The position numbers and the translations under genes are program-made. Positions 16,551 through 24,020 of a stretch of 64,000 nt of DNA are shown in pieces. Each line of letters opens with the position of its first letter. Position 1 is the first letter of the stretch. The notes beneath the pieces are model-generated. The model saw only the letters and a list, made by a program, of their open reading frames with translations, searched no databases and was not told the origin of the DNA. Source of the stretch: Actinacidiphila fildesensis (GTDB lineage: Bacteria > Actinomycetota > Actinomycetes > Streptomycetales > Streptomycetaceae); assembly GCF_042652185.1 (NCBI RefSeq), contig NZ_JBHSIX010000027.1, one strand, 5' to 3'.

Positions 16551-16594
16551 CACGGTAGATTGGTCCAGACCTACCGTCAATAGGTCTGGACCAA
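16551..16594 (-). promoter_or_regulatory. Chitinase promoter embedded in inverted chi operators
   Basis: Two 14-bp perfect inverted copies (TTGGTCCAGACCTA at 16560-16573 and its complement at 16581-16594) flank a 7-bp spacer. Each contains TGGTCCAGACCT, the element known as a direct repeat at Streptomyces chitinase promoters. On the minus strand TTGACG (16580-16575) and TACCGT (16557-16552) are 17 bp apart, so bound repressor would cover the promoter. Here the copies are inverted instead of direct. Confidence 0.85.
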
Positions 16595-16635
16595 CTTCAG
16601 GCGGCTACCTGATCCTTGAGTGCCGCTACCCCACG

Positions 16636-17394
16636 TCAGACCCGCAGCACCCGGACGCCGCACTCGACGATGGCCTGCTCCCGCGCTTCGTCGAGGCTGT
16701 CGTCGGTGACGAGATCGTCGATGTCGGCGAGCGGGCAGATCTCCGCGAAGGTCACCCGGCCGATCTTGGTGCTGTCCGCGACGACCACGGAGCGCGCACT
16801 GTTGCGCAGGAAGGCCCGGTCGGTGTGGGCCTCCATCTCGTCGTGCGTGGTGCAGCCCTCGCTCGCGGTCAGGCCGTCCACCCCGATGAAGGCGATGTCC
16901 AGGTTGTACTGGGCGAGCATCCGCTCGGCCGCCGGTCCGACCAGTTCGTAGCTGGCCGTCCGGGCGTTCCCGCCGACGACCACGAGACGGATCTCGGACC
17001 GGGCGATCAGGTCGGCGGCGATGTTGACCGCGTTGGTGACGACGGTGATACCGCTGCGGTCGGCCAGCGCCCGGGCGATCTCGGTGACCGTGGTGCCCCC
17101 GGTCATCCCCACCACCGCTCCGTCCGGGACCAGACGGGCCGCGGCGAGCGCGATCCGCCGCTTCTCGTCCTGCTGGCGTCCCGCCCGGTGGCGCAGCGGC
17201 AGTTCCAGGTTGAACGTGCCGGTCACCGCGCCACCGCGGGTGCGGTGCAGCAGCCCCTGCTCGTGCAGCGTCTGCAGATCGCGCCGGACCGTCGCCCCTG
17301 ACACTCCGAGCAGCTCGGTGAGCACATGGACGTCGGCACTGCCCTCCTTGGAAACGTGATCAAGGATCCGGGCGATTCTGTCAACTTTGAGCAT
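16636..17394 (-). CDS. DeoR-family sugar-responsive regulator
   Basis: A 252-residue protein with the DeoR winged helix (LTELLGVSGATVRRDLQTLHEQG) followed by LHRTRGGAV and the DeoR effector domain (GMTGGTTVTEIARAL, VVTNAVNIAADL, FIGVDGLTASEGCTT, VVVADSTKIGRV). The effector is normally a phosphorylated sugar. It lies between the chitinase and the GH27 gene and close to the SIS/ROK/PfkB/aldolase operon, so it most likely controls amino-sugar or galactose catabolism, in the style of AgaR. The ATG at 17394 gives the standard N-terminus (MLKVDRIARILDHV). Confidence 0.87.
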   Translation of the reverse strand: MLKVDRIARILDHVSKEGSADVHVLTELLGVSGATVRRDLQTLHEQGLLHRTRGGAVTGTFNLELPLRHRAGRQQDEKRRIALAAARLVPDGAVVGMTGGTTVTEIARALADRSGITVVTNAVNIAADLIARSEIRLVVVGGNARTASYELVGPAAERMLAQYNLDIAFIGVDGLTASEGCTTHDEMEAHTDRAFLRNSARSVVVADSTKIGRVTFAEICPLADIDDLVTDDSLDEAREQAIVECGVRVLRV

Positions 17395-17476
17395 GGGGGG
17401 AGTCTAGCTCCAGGTCAGAGCAGTGAGGTGAGCATTCCCGCCGCCGGCGGGACAGCCGGGAGAGCACACGACAGAA

Positions 17477-17510
17477 GGGGTCCGCGGCGTTGGACATCGC
17501 CGCGGACCCC
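17477..17510 (-). terminator. Strong hairpin terminator after the GH27 gene
   Basis: A 13-bp perfect stem (GGGGTCCGCGGCG / CGCCGCGGACCCC) with an 8-base loop between the GH27 stop and the DeoR start. No long U-tract, as is common in Streptomyces. Confidence 0.65.
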
Positions 17511-17535
17511 GTGGGCCGGACCGGTCGCCGTCAGG

Positions 17536-19518
17536 TCAGGCGGCGGGTGGAGCGTTGAAGGGAGCCGCCCAGGTCTGGTTGGTCTGGAGCGAGCCGGGTG
17601 CGGTTCCGCAGGTGTACAGGTCGACGGGCGTGCCGCTCGTGGTCGTCGCCCCGCCATAGCTGTCGAGGCACTTGGTGGTGCCGCTGAGCTTGAGGTTTCC
17701 GTCCCGGTTGTACGTCCAGGTCTGGTAGCCGGCGGCGGACCCGCACGGGGCGACGCCCGCCCACTGACCGGACTTCCCGTTGATCGCCCCGGTGGTCGTA
17801 CCGCTCTGTGCGGTCAGACAGAGGTTCGTGGTGCCGGACTGCAGCAGCTGGACCGTGCCGTCGGAGTTGCGCCGCCACTGCTGGTTGGAGCCACCGGTGC
17901 AGGGATAGAGGTCGACCGGGTTGTTGGTGGCGGTGCCGGATCGGTAGTTGTCGAGGCACAGCGACGCTTTGCCCCAGTTGTCGCGTGAAGCGGTGATCTG
18001 TCCGCTCGGGGTGAAGCTGCCGCAGCCGGCGTGCGGAGTGATCTTGAGCATCGCGTTGTCGTGCGCGCCGAGCGTGAGCGGCACCGACCCGGTCGACGTG
18101 CTGCTGCTGTGTGCCCACAGGTCGCGGACGTCGTAGCCGCAGCCCGCGGCGCTGAAGCCGAGACCGGCGAGGGAGAGCGAGTAGTTGGTGGCCGCGGAGC
18201 CCTTGTTGAGCACGACGACGGCCTTGCTGCCGTCGGCGAGGGGCTTGAGGACGACGTCGTCACCGGTCGTGGCGGCCGGGGAGCCGTCCGCGTCGGCCCC
18301 ACCGCCGGAGACGCGGTAGCCGCCGGCGCCCAGCGGGTCCTGGTCCACCGCGATCACTTCGGAGTTGCCCAGGATCGCGACGGACGCGTTCAGGTGCACC
18401 GCTTCCGCCGGGTGGGCGGCGATGTACGACGGCTGGAACTTACGGGCATCGGTGCTGATCACCAGGGGTGCGGCCAGTGCGGAGAACAGTGCCATCTGGC
18501 TGCGTTCCTCGGCGGTGGTCATACCGTTGTCGCCGATCAGCAGCATGTCGGCGTCGTTCCAGTTGCCCGGCCCCTGGTAGCGGCTGAGCTCCAGAGTGTT
18601 GTCGAAGCTCTGGTACGCACCGAAGTTGTAGCCGGCCAGCGGCACGTTCCACGGATTCTTGCCGTCGCCGTAGTTCCAGATGTCCGGGCCCACCCGCCAG
18701 AGCTGGCCGAGCCCGCGCACCCAGTTCATCGCGGCGAACTTCGTGGAGCCGTTGCCGTAGCCGGCCGGGGCGGAGATGTTGAACGTGATGTTGGGCGTGG
18801 CACCGCTGCCGGCCGCGGAGGTGACCGCGGTCCGCAGGTCGTTGGACATGCGGGTGTCGAGCGTCTGCACCGGCTCCTCGTCGCCGCAGTTGTCGTACTT
18901 GAGCTGGTCGACGCCCCACGAGACGAAGGAGTCGGCGTCCTTCTGCTCGTAGTACTCGCTGCCGTTGGGCAGGTTGGGTGCGGTCGGCGTGGCGGTGCTG
19001 CAGGTGTGCGTGCCGGAGGTCTCGTAGATGCCGAACTTCGCGCCAAGGCTGTGCAGGTAGTCGCCGTAGGCCGTCAGTTCGTAGTCGAAGCCGGGCTGCT
19101 TCGCGGGGTTGCGGACGTCGGTGGCGCCGCCCCAGTTGAGCCCGCCGTGCAGATAGCCGGAGCTGTTGCGGTACATCCAGCAGTCGTCGACGGTGATCGT
19201 CCGATAGCCCTTGGCGATCAGACCGGTGTCGGCCAGCCCTTTGGCGTTGTCCTTCATGTACTGCTGGAAGGAGTAGTCCAGCCGGTTGGAGCCGTCCAGC
19301 GGCGCCTGGGGCGCGCACGTCGAACGGGACCAGTTGTTGAAGCCCATCGGCGGGAGGGCGGCGATGGGCGTGCTGGGCGTCGCCGCGGACGAGTAGTTCG
19401 CCGCCGGCTGGCTCACGCCGTCGTTCGCGGCGGCCGGGCCGGTGCCCAGCAGACAGCCGGCGGGTATCAGGGCGGCGCTCAGGACCACGGTGAGCGGTCT
19501 GCGGAGTCTGGTTGCCAC
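17536..19518 (-). CDS. Secreted GH27 alpha-galactosidase / alpha-N-acetylgalactosaminidase with CBM13
   Basis: A 660-residue exported enzyme removing terminal alpha-galactosyl or alpha-GalNAc residues. After a signal peptide comes the GH27 barrel: PPMGFNNWSRSTC, ITVDDCWMYR, the nucleophile region LKYDNCGDEE near residue 209, and NWNDADMLLIG near residue 322 in the region carrying the acid/base. A beta-sandwich follows, then from about residue 515 a ricin-type lectin domain (CBM13) with repeats ending SNQQW, YQTW and NQTW. The GTG at 19518 is preceded by AAGGAG. The neighbouring operon encodes a pathway that would suit galactosamine, so GalNAc as substrate is plausible but not decided by sequence. 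Confidence 0.88.
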   Translation of the reverse strand: MATRLRRPLTVVLSAALIPAGCLLGTGPAAANDGVSQPAANYSSAATPSTPIAALPPMGFNNWSRSTCAPQAPLDGSNRLDYSFQQYMKDNAKGLADTGLIAKGYRTITVDDCWMYRNSSGYLHGGLNWGGATDVRNPAKQPGFDYELTAYGDYLHSLGAKFGIYETSGTHTCSTATPTAPNLPNGSEYYEQKDADSFVSWGVDQLKYDNCGDEEPVQTLDTRMSNDLRTAVTSAAGSGATPNITFNISAPAGYGNGSTKFAAMNWVRGLGQLWRVGPDIWNYGDGKNPWNVPLAGYNFGAYQSFDNTLELSRYQGPGNWNDADMLLIGDNGMTTAEERSQMALFSALAAPLVISTDARKFQPSYIAAHPAEAVHLNASVAILGNSEVIAVDQDPLGAGGYRVSGGGADADGSPAATTGDDVVLKPLADGSKAVVVLNKGSAATNYSLSLAGLGFSAAGCGYDVRDLWAHSSSTSTGSVPLTLGAHDNAMLKITPHAGCGSFTPSGQITASRDNWGKASLCLDNYRSGTATNNPVDLYPCTGGSNQQWRRNSDGTVQLLQSGTTNLCLTAQSGTTTGAINGKSGQWAGVAPCGSAAGYQTWTYNRDGNLKLSGTTKCLDSYGGATTTSGTPVDLYTCGTAPGSLQTNQTWAAPFNAPPAA

Positions 19519-19586
19519 GGTGGGTGGCTCCTTCGGGGTGGGGGGTCGCCGTACGGCACGGGGGCGGGGCGCTACGAGCGATTGAC

Positions 19587-19616
19587 ATAATCTGCTCAGA
19601 CTCGCTGGCGAGTCAA
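19587..19616 (-). promoter_or_regulatory. GH27 promoter with overlapping 16-bp dyad
   Basis: On the minus strand TTGACT (19616-19611) and GATTAT (19592-19587) are 18 bp apart. The palindrome GACTCGC-TG-GCGAGTC (19599-19614) fills the spacer and part of the -35. A repressor here, possibly the DeoR protein, would block transcription of the GH27 gene. The divergent operon starts 270 bp away. Confidence 0.55.
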
Positions 19617-19889
19617 CAACTGTGCGCATGCGAATCAGGCTCACCGTGCAAGCCGCAGACACGGGCGACTACCGGCTTCACGCCGCCCAACCTGGCCAGT
19701 AAGCGCTCTCCACCTGCCGATTCGCAACATTCGAGTAACGGCGGCTGGACCTGGGCGCCCAGCTCGTGAATACTCCGCAAGACCAGCAGAGTCGCTCATA
19801 TTTGCTCGAACAAGGCATGATTGAATCAGTTTCGATCACCCCTCCCCCGAGTGCAGTGCCGTCGTCACCAACTCTGAAGGAAGCGTCGT

Positions 19890-20867
19890 ATGCCCAGCGC
19901 CACCCCCTCCCGTACCTCCGTCGAGATAGCCACCCAGCCCGCCTGCTGGCGGCAGGCGGCCCGATCGCTCCCGGCCCATGCCGCCGCACTCCCCCGCCGG
20001 GGCGAGCGCGTGGCGGTCGTCGGCTGCGGCACCTCCTGGTTCATGGCGCAGTCCTACGCGGAGCTGCGCGAGAGCGGTGGCCACGGCGAGACCGACGCCT
20101 TCGCCGCCTCGGAATTCCCGGCCGGGCGCCGCTACGACCGGATCCTCGCGATCACCCGTTCCGGCACCACGACCGAGGTGCTGGACCTGCTCGGCCGGGC
20201 GCGAGCCGCGGGCGTGCCCACGACCGCGATCACCGCAGACCCCGCGACTCCCGTGATGACCGCGGCCGACGCCCTGGTGGTCCTGGACTTCGCCGATGAG
20301 GAATCGGTCGTACAGACCCGGTTCGCCACCACCGTGCTCGCCCTGCTCCGCGCCCATCTGGAGGCCGAGGGCGCGCTGCCGCCAGGGGTGCGCTCCGTCG
20401 CCGAGGCCGCCCAGGACGCCGAGCGAGCCGTCTCCGAGGAACTGGCCGCCGAGGTGTGCGGCGCCGAGCAGTTCACCTTCCTCGGGAGTGGCTGGACCTA
20501 CGGTCTGGCGCTGGAGGCGGGGCTGAAGATGCGCGAGGCCGCGGGCGCGTGGACCGAGGCGTACCCCGCCATGGAGTACCGGCACGGCCCGATCAGCATC
20601 ACCGGACCCGGGCGCGTGACGTGGATGTTCGGCTCGCTGCCGCAAGGGCTCGAGGACGATGTCGCCCGGGTCGGCGGCACGCTCGTCGCCCACTCCCAGA
20701 CCCAGACCCAGACCCAGCACGGGGCCAGGGCCGGGGATCTCGACCCGCTGGCCGACCTCGTGCGCGCCCAGCGGCTGGCGGTCACCATCGCCGAGGCCCG
20801 CGGCTACGACCCGGACCGGCCGCGCAACCTCACCCGCTCCGTCGTTCTGGAGGGCCGCCATGCGTGA
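19890..20867 (+). CDS. SIS-domain sugar-phosphate isomerase/deaminase (AgaS-like)
   Basis: A 325-residue protein made of two SIS (sugar isomerase) domains, as in the isomerase half of GlmS and in AgaS. Markers are VAVVGCGTSWFMAQSYAEL, ITRSGTTTEVLDLL, FLGSGWTYGLALEAGLKMRE and EAYPAMEYRHGP. AgaS converts galactosamine-6-phosphate to tagatose-6-phosphate plus ammonia, and the genes that follow would carry tagatose-6-phosphate to triose phosphates. A GAAGGA site precedes the ATG. Near residue 272 there is a QTQTQTQ run encoded by four CAGACC hexamers. Alternative: a glucosamine-6-phosphate deaminase relative. Confidence 0.75.
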   Translation: MPSATPSRTSVEIATQPACWRQAARSLPAHAAALPRRGERVAVVGCGTSWFMAQSYAELRESGGHGETDAFAASEFPAGRRYDRILAITRSGTTTEVLDLLGRARAAGVPTTAITADPATPVMTAADALVVLDFADEESVVQTRFATTVLALLRAHLEAEGALPPGVRSVAEAAQDAERAVSEELAAEVCGAEQFTFLGSGWTYGLALEAGLKMREAAGAWTEAYPAMEYRHGPISITGPGRVTWMFGSLPQGLEDDVARVGGTLVAHSQTQTQTQHGARAGDLDPLADLVRAQRLAVTIAEARGYDPDRPRNLTRSVVLEGRHA

Positions 20868-21882
20868 GGGACAGGACGCCGGCGAGTGCGTGATCGCGCT
20901 GGACGTCGGCGGCACCGGTATCAAGGGCGCGCTTCTCGACCGGGAACTGCTGCTGGCCACCGTGCGCCGGCCGACCCCCCGGGCAGCGGGACCGGAAGCG
21001 GTGGTGGACGTCATCACCGAGACGCTCCGGGCGCTCGCCCGGCAGGCCCGTGACGAGGGTCTGCGGGTCCGCAGGGTCGGCGTGGTGGTCCCCGGCCACG
21101 TCGACGAGGACCTCTCGCACGCCGTCTACTCGGCCAACATCGGCTGGCGCGACCTCCCGCTCGCGAACCTTCTCGAACGCCGCACGGGGCTCCCCGTGAC
21201 GCTCGGGCACGACGTCCGGGCCGGGGGGCTCGCCGAATGCGTCCTGGGGGCGGCCCGCGGCGCCCGCGATGTGCTCTTCGTGGCCATCGGCACCGGCATC
21301 GCCGCCGCCGTCATCAGCGACGGGCGGCCCGTCCGGGCCGGCGGTCACGCGGGCGAACTCGGCCATGTGGTCGTCGATCCCGACGGCGCCAAGTGCCAGT
21401 GCGGCGGCCGCGGTTGCCTGGAGACGGTGGCCTCGGCGGTCGCGATCAAGGCGGCCTTCACCGCACGGACCGGCCGTACCCTCCAGGGCGCCGACGAGGT
21501 GGCGGCGCTCGTGGCGCAGGGCGACGCCGACGCCGTGGCGGTCTGGGACCGCGCGGTCGACGCGCTCGCGTCGACCCTGGCGACCGCGTCCTCGCTGCTC
21601 GGCCCCGAACTCGTCGTCCTCGGCGGCGGCCTCGCCCAGGCGGGCGACACCCTCCTGAAGCCGGTCCGTGCCCGGCTGGCCCAGCGGCTGACGTTCCAGC
21701 GCCGGCCGGCCGTCGTGCGGGCGGCCCTGGGCGACATGGCCGGCTGCCTGGGCGCCGGACTGTACGCGTGGCAGGCCGTGGACGCCGCGACGCGCGGCAC
21801 CAGCACCAGCACCGGCACCGGAGACGGGGAGTTCGCCATGCGCGGCGCCACCGCCGGTTCCGCGGGGGTCGGGTCACGGTGA
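20860..21882 (+). CDS. ROK-family sugar kinase
   Basis: A 340-residue ROK kinase. The phosphate-binding DVGGTGIKG is at residues 15-23, the sugar-binding EL-G-H block at GHAGELGHVVVDPDG, and the structural zinc site at CQCGGRGCLE. ROK kinases phosphorylate glucose, GlcNAc, ManNAc or GalNAc. In this operon the likely substrate is the sugar that feeds the SIS enzyme, that is GalNAc or galactosamine. The ATG overlaps the SIS gene by 8 bp. The C-terminal extension (GTSTSTGTGDG) is a repeat-encoded tail. Confidence 0.85.
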   Translation: MREGQDAGECVIALDVGGTGIKGALLDRELLLATVRRPTPRAAGPEAVVDVITETLRALARQARDEGLRVRRVGVVVPGHVDEDLSHAVYSANIGWRDLPLANLLERRTGLPVTLGHDVRAGGLAECVLGAARGARDVLFVAIGTGIAAAVISDGRPVRAGGHAGELGHVVVDPDGAKCQCGGRGCLETVASAVAIKAAFTARTGRTLQGADEVAALVAQGDADAVAVWDRAVDALASTLATASSLLGPELVVLGGGLAQAGDTLLKPVRARLAQRLTFQRRPAVVRAALGDMAGCLGAGLYAWQAVDAATRGTSTSTGTGDGEFAMRGATAGSAGVGSR

Positions 21883-22814
21883 TCCTGACCGTCACGCTCA
21901 ACGCGGCCCTCGACGTCACGTACTTCGTCGACAGCCTCGTGCCCCGCACCTCGCACCGGGTCGACACCGTGCACGAGCGCGCCGGCGGCAAGGGCGTCAA
22001 CGTCGCCCGGGTGCTCGCCACGCTGGGCTGGCCGGCGGTCGTGACCGGACTGTGCGGCGGTGACACCGGCGTCCGGCTGCGCGGTGAACTGCGGGCGGCC
22101 GGACTGCGGGACGAACTGGTGCCCGTGGCGGGCGAGTCACGGCGCACCGTGACGGTCGTCTCCCGCGAGGACGGTGATGCCACCGTGTTCAACCAGACCG
22201 GGCCGTCCGTGACGACCGGCGAGTGGGAGGCCTTCACCGCGCGGTACACACGACTCCTTCGCGACGCCGATGTGGTGGTGCTCTCCGGCAGCCTTCCGCC
22301 GGGCCTGCCCGCCGACGCGTACGCACACCTCGTCACCCTCGCCCGCGACAAGGGCGTCGCCACGGTCCTGGACACGAGCGGCCCCGCACTGCGCGCCGCG
22401 CTGGCCGCCGGCCCCGACGTGGTCAAACCCAACACCGATGAACTCGCCGCCGTCACCGGCCGTGAGGACGTCGCGGCCGCGGCTGCCGGACTGCGGGCGA
22501 TGGGCGCCCGTACCGTCGTGGCCTCCCGCGGTCCCGACGGGCTGCACGCGATCACCCCGCAGGGCTCCTGGCGTGCGACGCCGCCCGAGCGGCTGACCGG
22601 CAACCCGACGGGGGCGGGCGACGCATGCGTCGCGGCGCTCGCGGCCGGGCTCGCCACCGGGGCACCGTGGCCCGCCGTCCTGTGCGAGGCCGTCGCCCTG
22701 TCGGCCGCAGCCGTCCTGCGTCCCACGGCGGGCGACTTCGACGCCGACGCCTACCGCCGTTTCCGTACCGCCGTTCCTGTGGAGGAAGTCCATGCCGCTC
22801 GCACCCACCCATGA
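21879..22814 (+). CDS. PfkB-family 6-phosphosugar kinase (tagatose-6-P or fructose-1-P kinase)
   Basis: A 311-residue kinase starting at GTG in a GTGA overlap with the ROK gene. MILTVTLNAALDVTY and GGKGVN (residues 36-41) are typical of the LacC/FruK/PfkB branch. LSGSLPPGLPADAY and KPNTDELAAVTG follow, and NPTGAGDAC near residue 242 carries the catalytic Asp. Flanked by an AgaS-like isomerase and a bisphosphate aldolase, phosphorylation of tagatose-6-phosphate is the best fit. Overlap with the next gene is 23 bp. Confidence 0.85.
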   Translation: MILTVTLNAALDVTYFVDSLVPRTSHRVDTVHERAGGKGVNVARVLATLGWPAVVTGLCGGDTGVRLRGELRAAGLRDELVPVAGESRRTVTVVSREDGDATVFNQTGPSVTTGEWEAFTARYTRLLRDADVVVLSGSLPPGLPADAYAHLVTLARDKGVATVLDTSGPALRAALAAGPDVVKPNTDELAAVTGREDVAAAAAGLRAMGARTVVASRGPDGLHAITPQGSWRATPPERLTGNPTGAGDACVAALAAGLATGAPWPAVLCEAVALSAAAVLRPTAGDFDADAYRRFRTAVPVEEVHAARTHP

Positions 22815-23631
22815 GATCGCCGACGACGCGGCCGGAAGGGTCGCGGGCGTGGGCGCGTTCAACGTCGTCCAGTTGGAGCACGCCCAGGCCATCGTCGCGG
22901 GCGCCGAGGCGGCCGGGCGTCCGGTGATCCTGCAGATCAGCGAGAACACCGCCCGCTACCACGGTGCCCTCGAACCGATCGCCCTCGCCTCGCTGGCCAT
23001 CGCGCGGGCCGCGAGCGTCCCCGTGGCCGTCCATCTCGACCACGCGGAATCGGCGGGCCTGGTGCGGGAGGCGGTGGAACTCGGCTTCACCTCCGTCATG
23101 TTCGACGGAGCCAAGCTCCCCTACGCCGACAACGTCGCCGCCACCCGGGAGATCACGGCGCACTGCCACAGCCGGAAGGTGTGGGTCGAGGCCGAGCTCG
23201 GCGAGGTCGGCGGCAAGGACGGCGCGCATGCCCCGGGCGTCCGCACCGATCCTGACGAGGCGCGGGACTTCGTCGCCGCCACCGGAGTCGACGCGCTCGC
23301 CGTGGCGGTGGGCAGCTCCCATGCGATGCACACCCGCGACGCCGTCCTCGACTTCGAGCTGATCACCCGGCTGCGCGACGCCGTCAGCGTCCCGCTCGTC
23401 CTGCACGGCTCGTCCGGAGTCGGCGACGCGGACCTCATCCGGGCGGTGGCGGCGGGCATGACGAAGGTCAATATCTCCACCCACCTCAACAAGACGTTCA
23501 CCCGGGCGGTCCGGACGTACCTCGACGCCGATCCCGGTGTCTCCGACACCCGCAAGTACCTCGGCCCGGCCCGCGACGCGGTCGCGGTGGAGGTGGCACG
23601 CCTGCTGCGAGTTCTGGCCGGCGGGTCCTGA
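22792..23631 (+). CDS. Class II (zinc) ketose-bisphosphate aldolase
   Basis: A 279-residue aldolase of the KbaY/GatY/Fba type cleaving tagatose- or fructose-1,6-bisphosphate to DHAP and glyceraldehyde-3-phosphate. Catalytic and metal residues are seen at HLDHAES (Asp83, His84), at VGSSHAMHT and at LHGSSG. VFDGAKLP-like VMFDGAKLPYADNV and KVNISTHLNKTF complete the active site. Its short length and composition are closer to tagatose-bisphosphate aldolases than to housekeeping Fba. Last gene of the operon; the stop codon lies in the first unit of a 29-bp tandem repeat. Confidence 0.87.
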   Translation: MPLAPTHEIADDAAGRVAGVGAFNVVQLEHAQAIVAGAEAAGRPVILQISENTARYHGALEPIALASLAIARAASVPVAVHLDHAESAGLVREAVELGFTSVMFDGAKLPYADNVAATREITAHCHSRKVWVEAELGEVGGKDGAHAPGVRTDPDEARDFVAATGVDALAVAVGSSHAMHTRDAVLDFELITRLRDAVSVPLVLHGSSGVGDADLIRAVAAGMTKVNISTHLNKTFTRAVRTYLDADPGVSDTRKYLGPARDAVAVEVARLLRVLAGGS

Positions 23632-23738
23632 GCTCTCTCGAACCGACCGTCGGGTCCTCATCCCCCTCGGCCCCACCGGCGGATCCTGATCCGCCTCGAA
23701 CCGACCGGTGGGTCCTGAGCTCCCTCGCCCGACCCGTG
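23623..23738 (+). repeat. Four tandem copies of a 29-bp unit
   Basis: Units begin at 23623, 23652, 23681 and 23710, each starting GGGTCCTS or GGATCCTG, with CTCGAACCGACC or a variant in the middle. The first copy contains the aldolase stop codon. The unit length is not a multiple of three and it does not form a clear hairpin. Function unknown. Confidence 0.7.
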
Positions 23739-23879
23739 AAGTGATGACGCCCGCGGCCGAACATTGGCCCACCTCGCCGGAGTTGGCGTTCAAGAGTTGA
23801 ATTCTGCGCATCGTCTTGACGGCTCGCCGCTGCCACTTAACACTGCCTAAACAGATCCAGTGTCTCGGCGATCCGTAGA

Positions 23880-23895
23880 TTGAGAGCGTTTTCAA
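23880..23895 (+). promoter_or_regulatory. LacI-family / cre-like operator upstream of the beta-helix gene
   Basis: TTGAGAGCGTTTTCAA matches the catabolite-responsive consensus WTGNNANCGNTTNCAW at every fixed position. The region 23815-23960 is unusually AT-rich for this genome and probably holds the promoter. The controlling LacI protein is not encoded nearby. Confidence 0.5.
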
Positions 23896-24020
23896 TAGCT
23901 TGAATCAAAGGCTAATTGGTCTCACGTAACTCTAATCCGCAGTTTCGAGACCATCTTCACCTTTCTTCCGCGCCGACTCGGTGTTCACTTCACGAAACCA
24001 GGCGAAAGGACCCCCCACCC

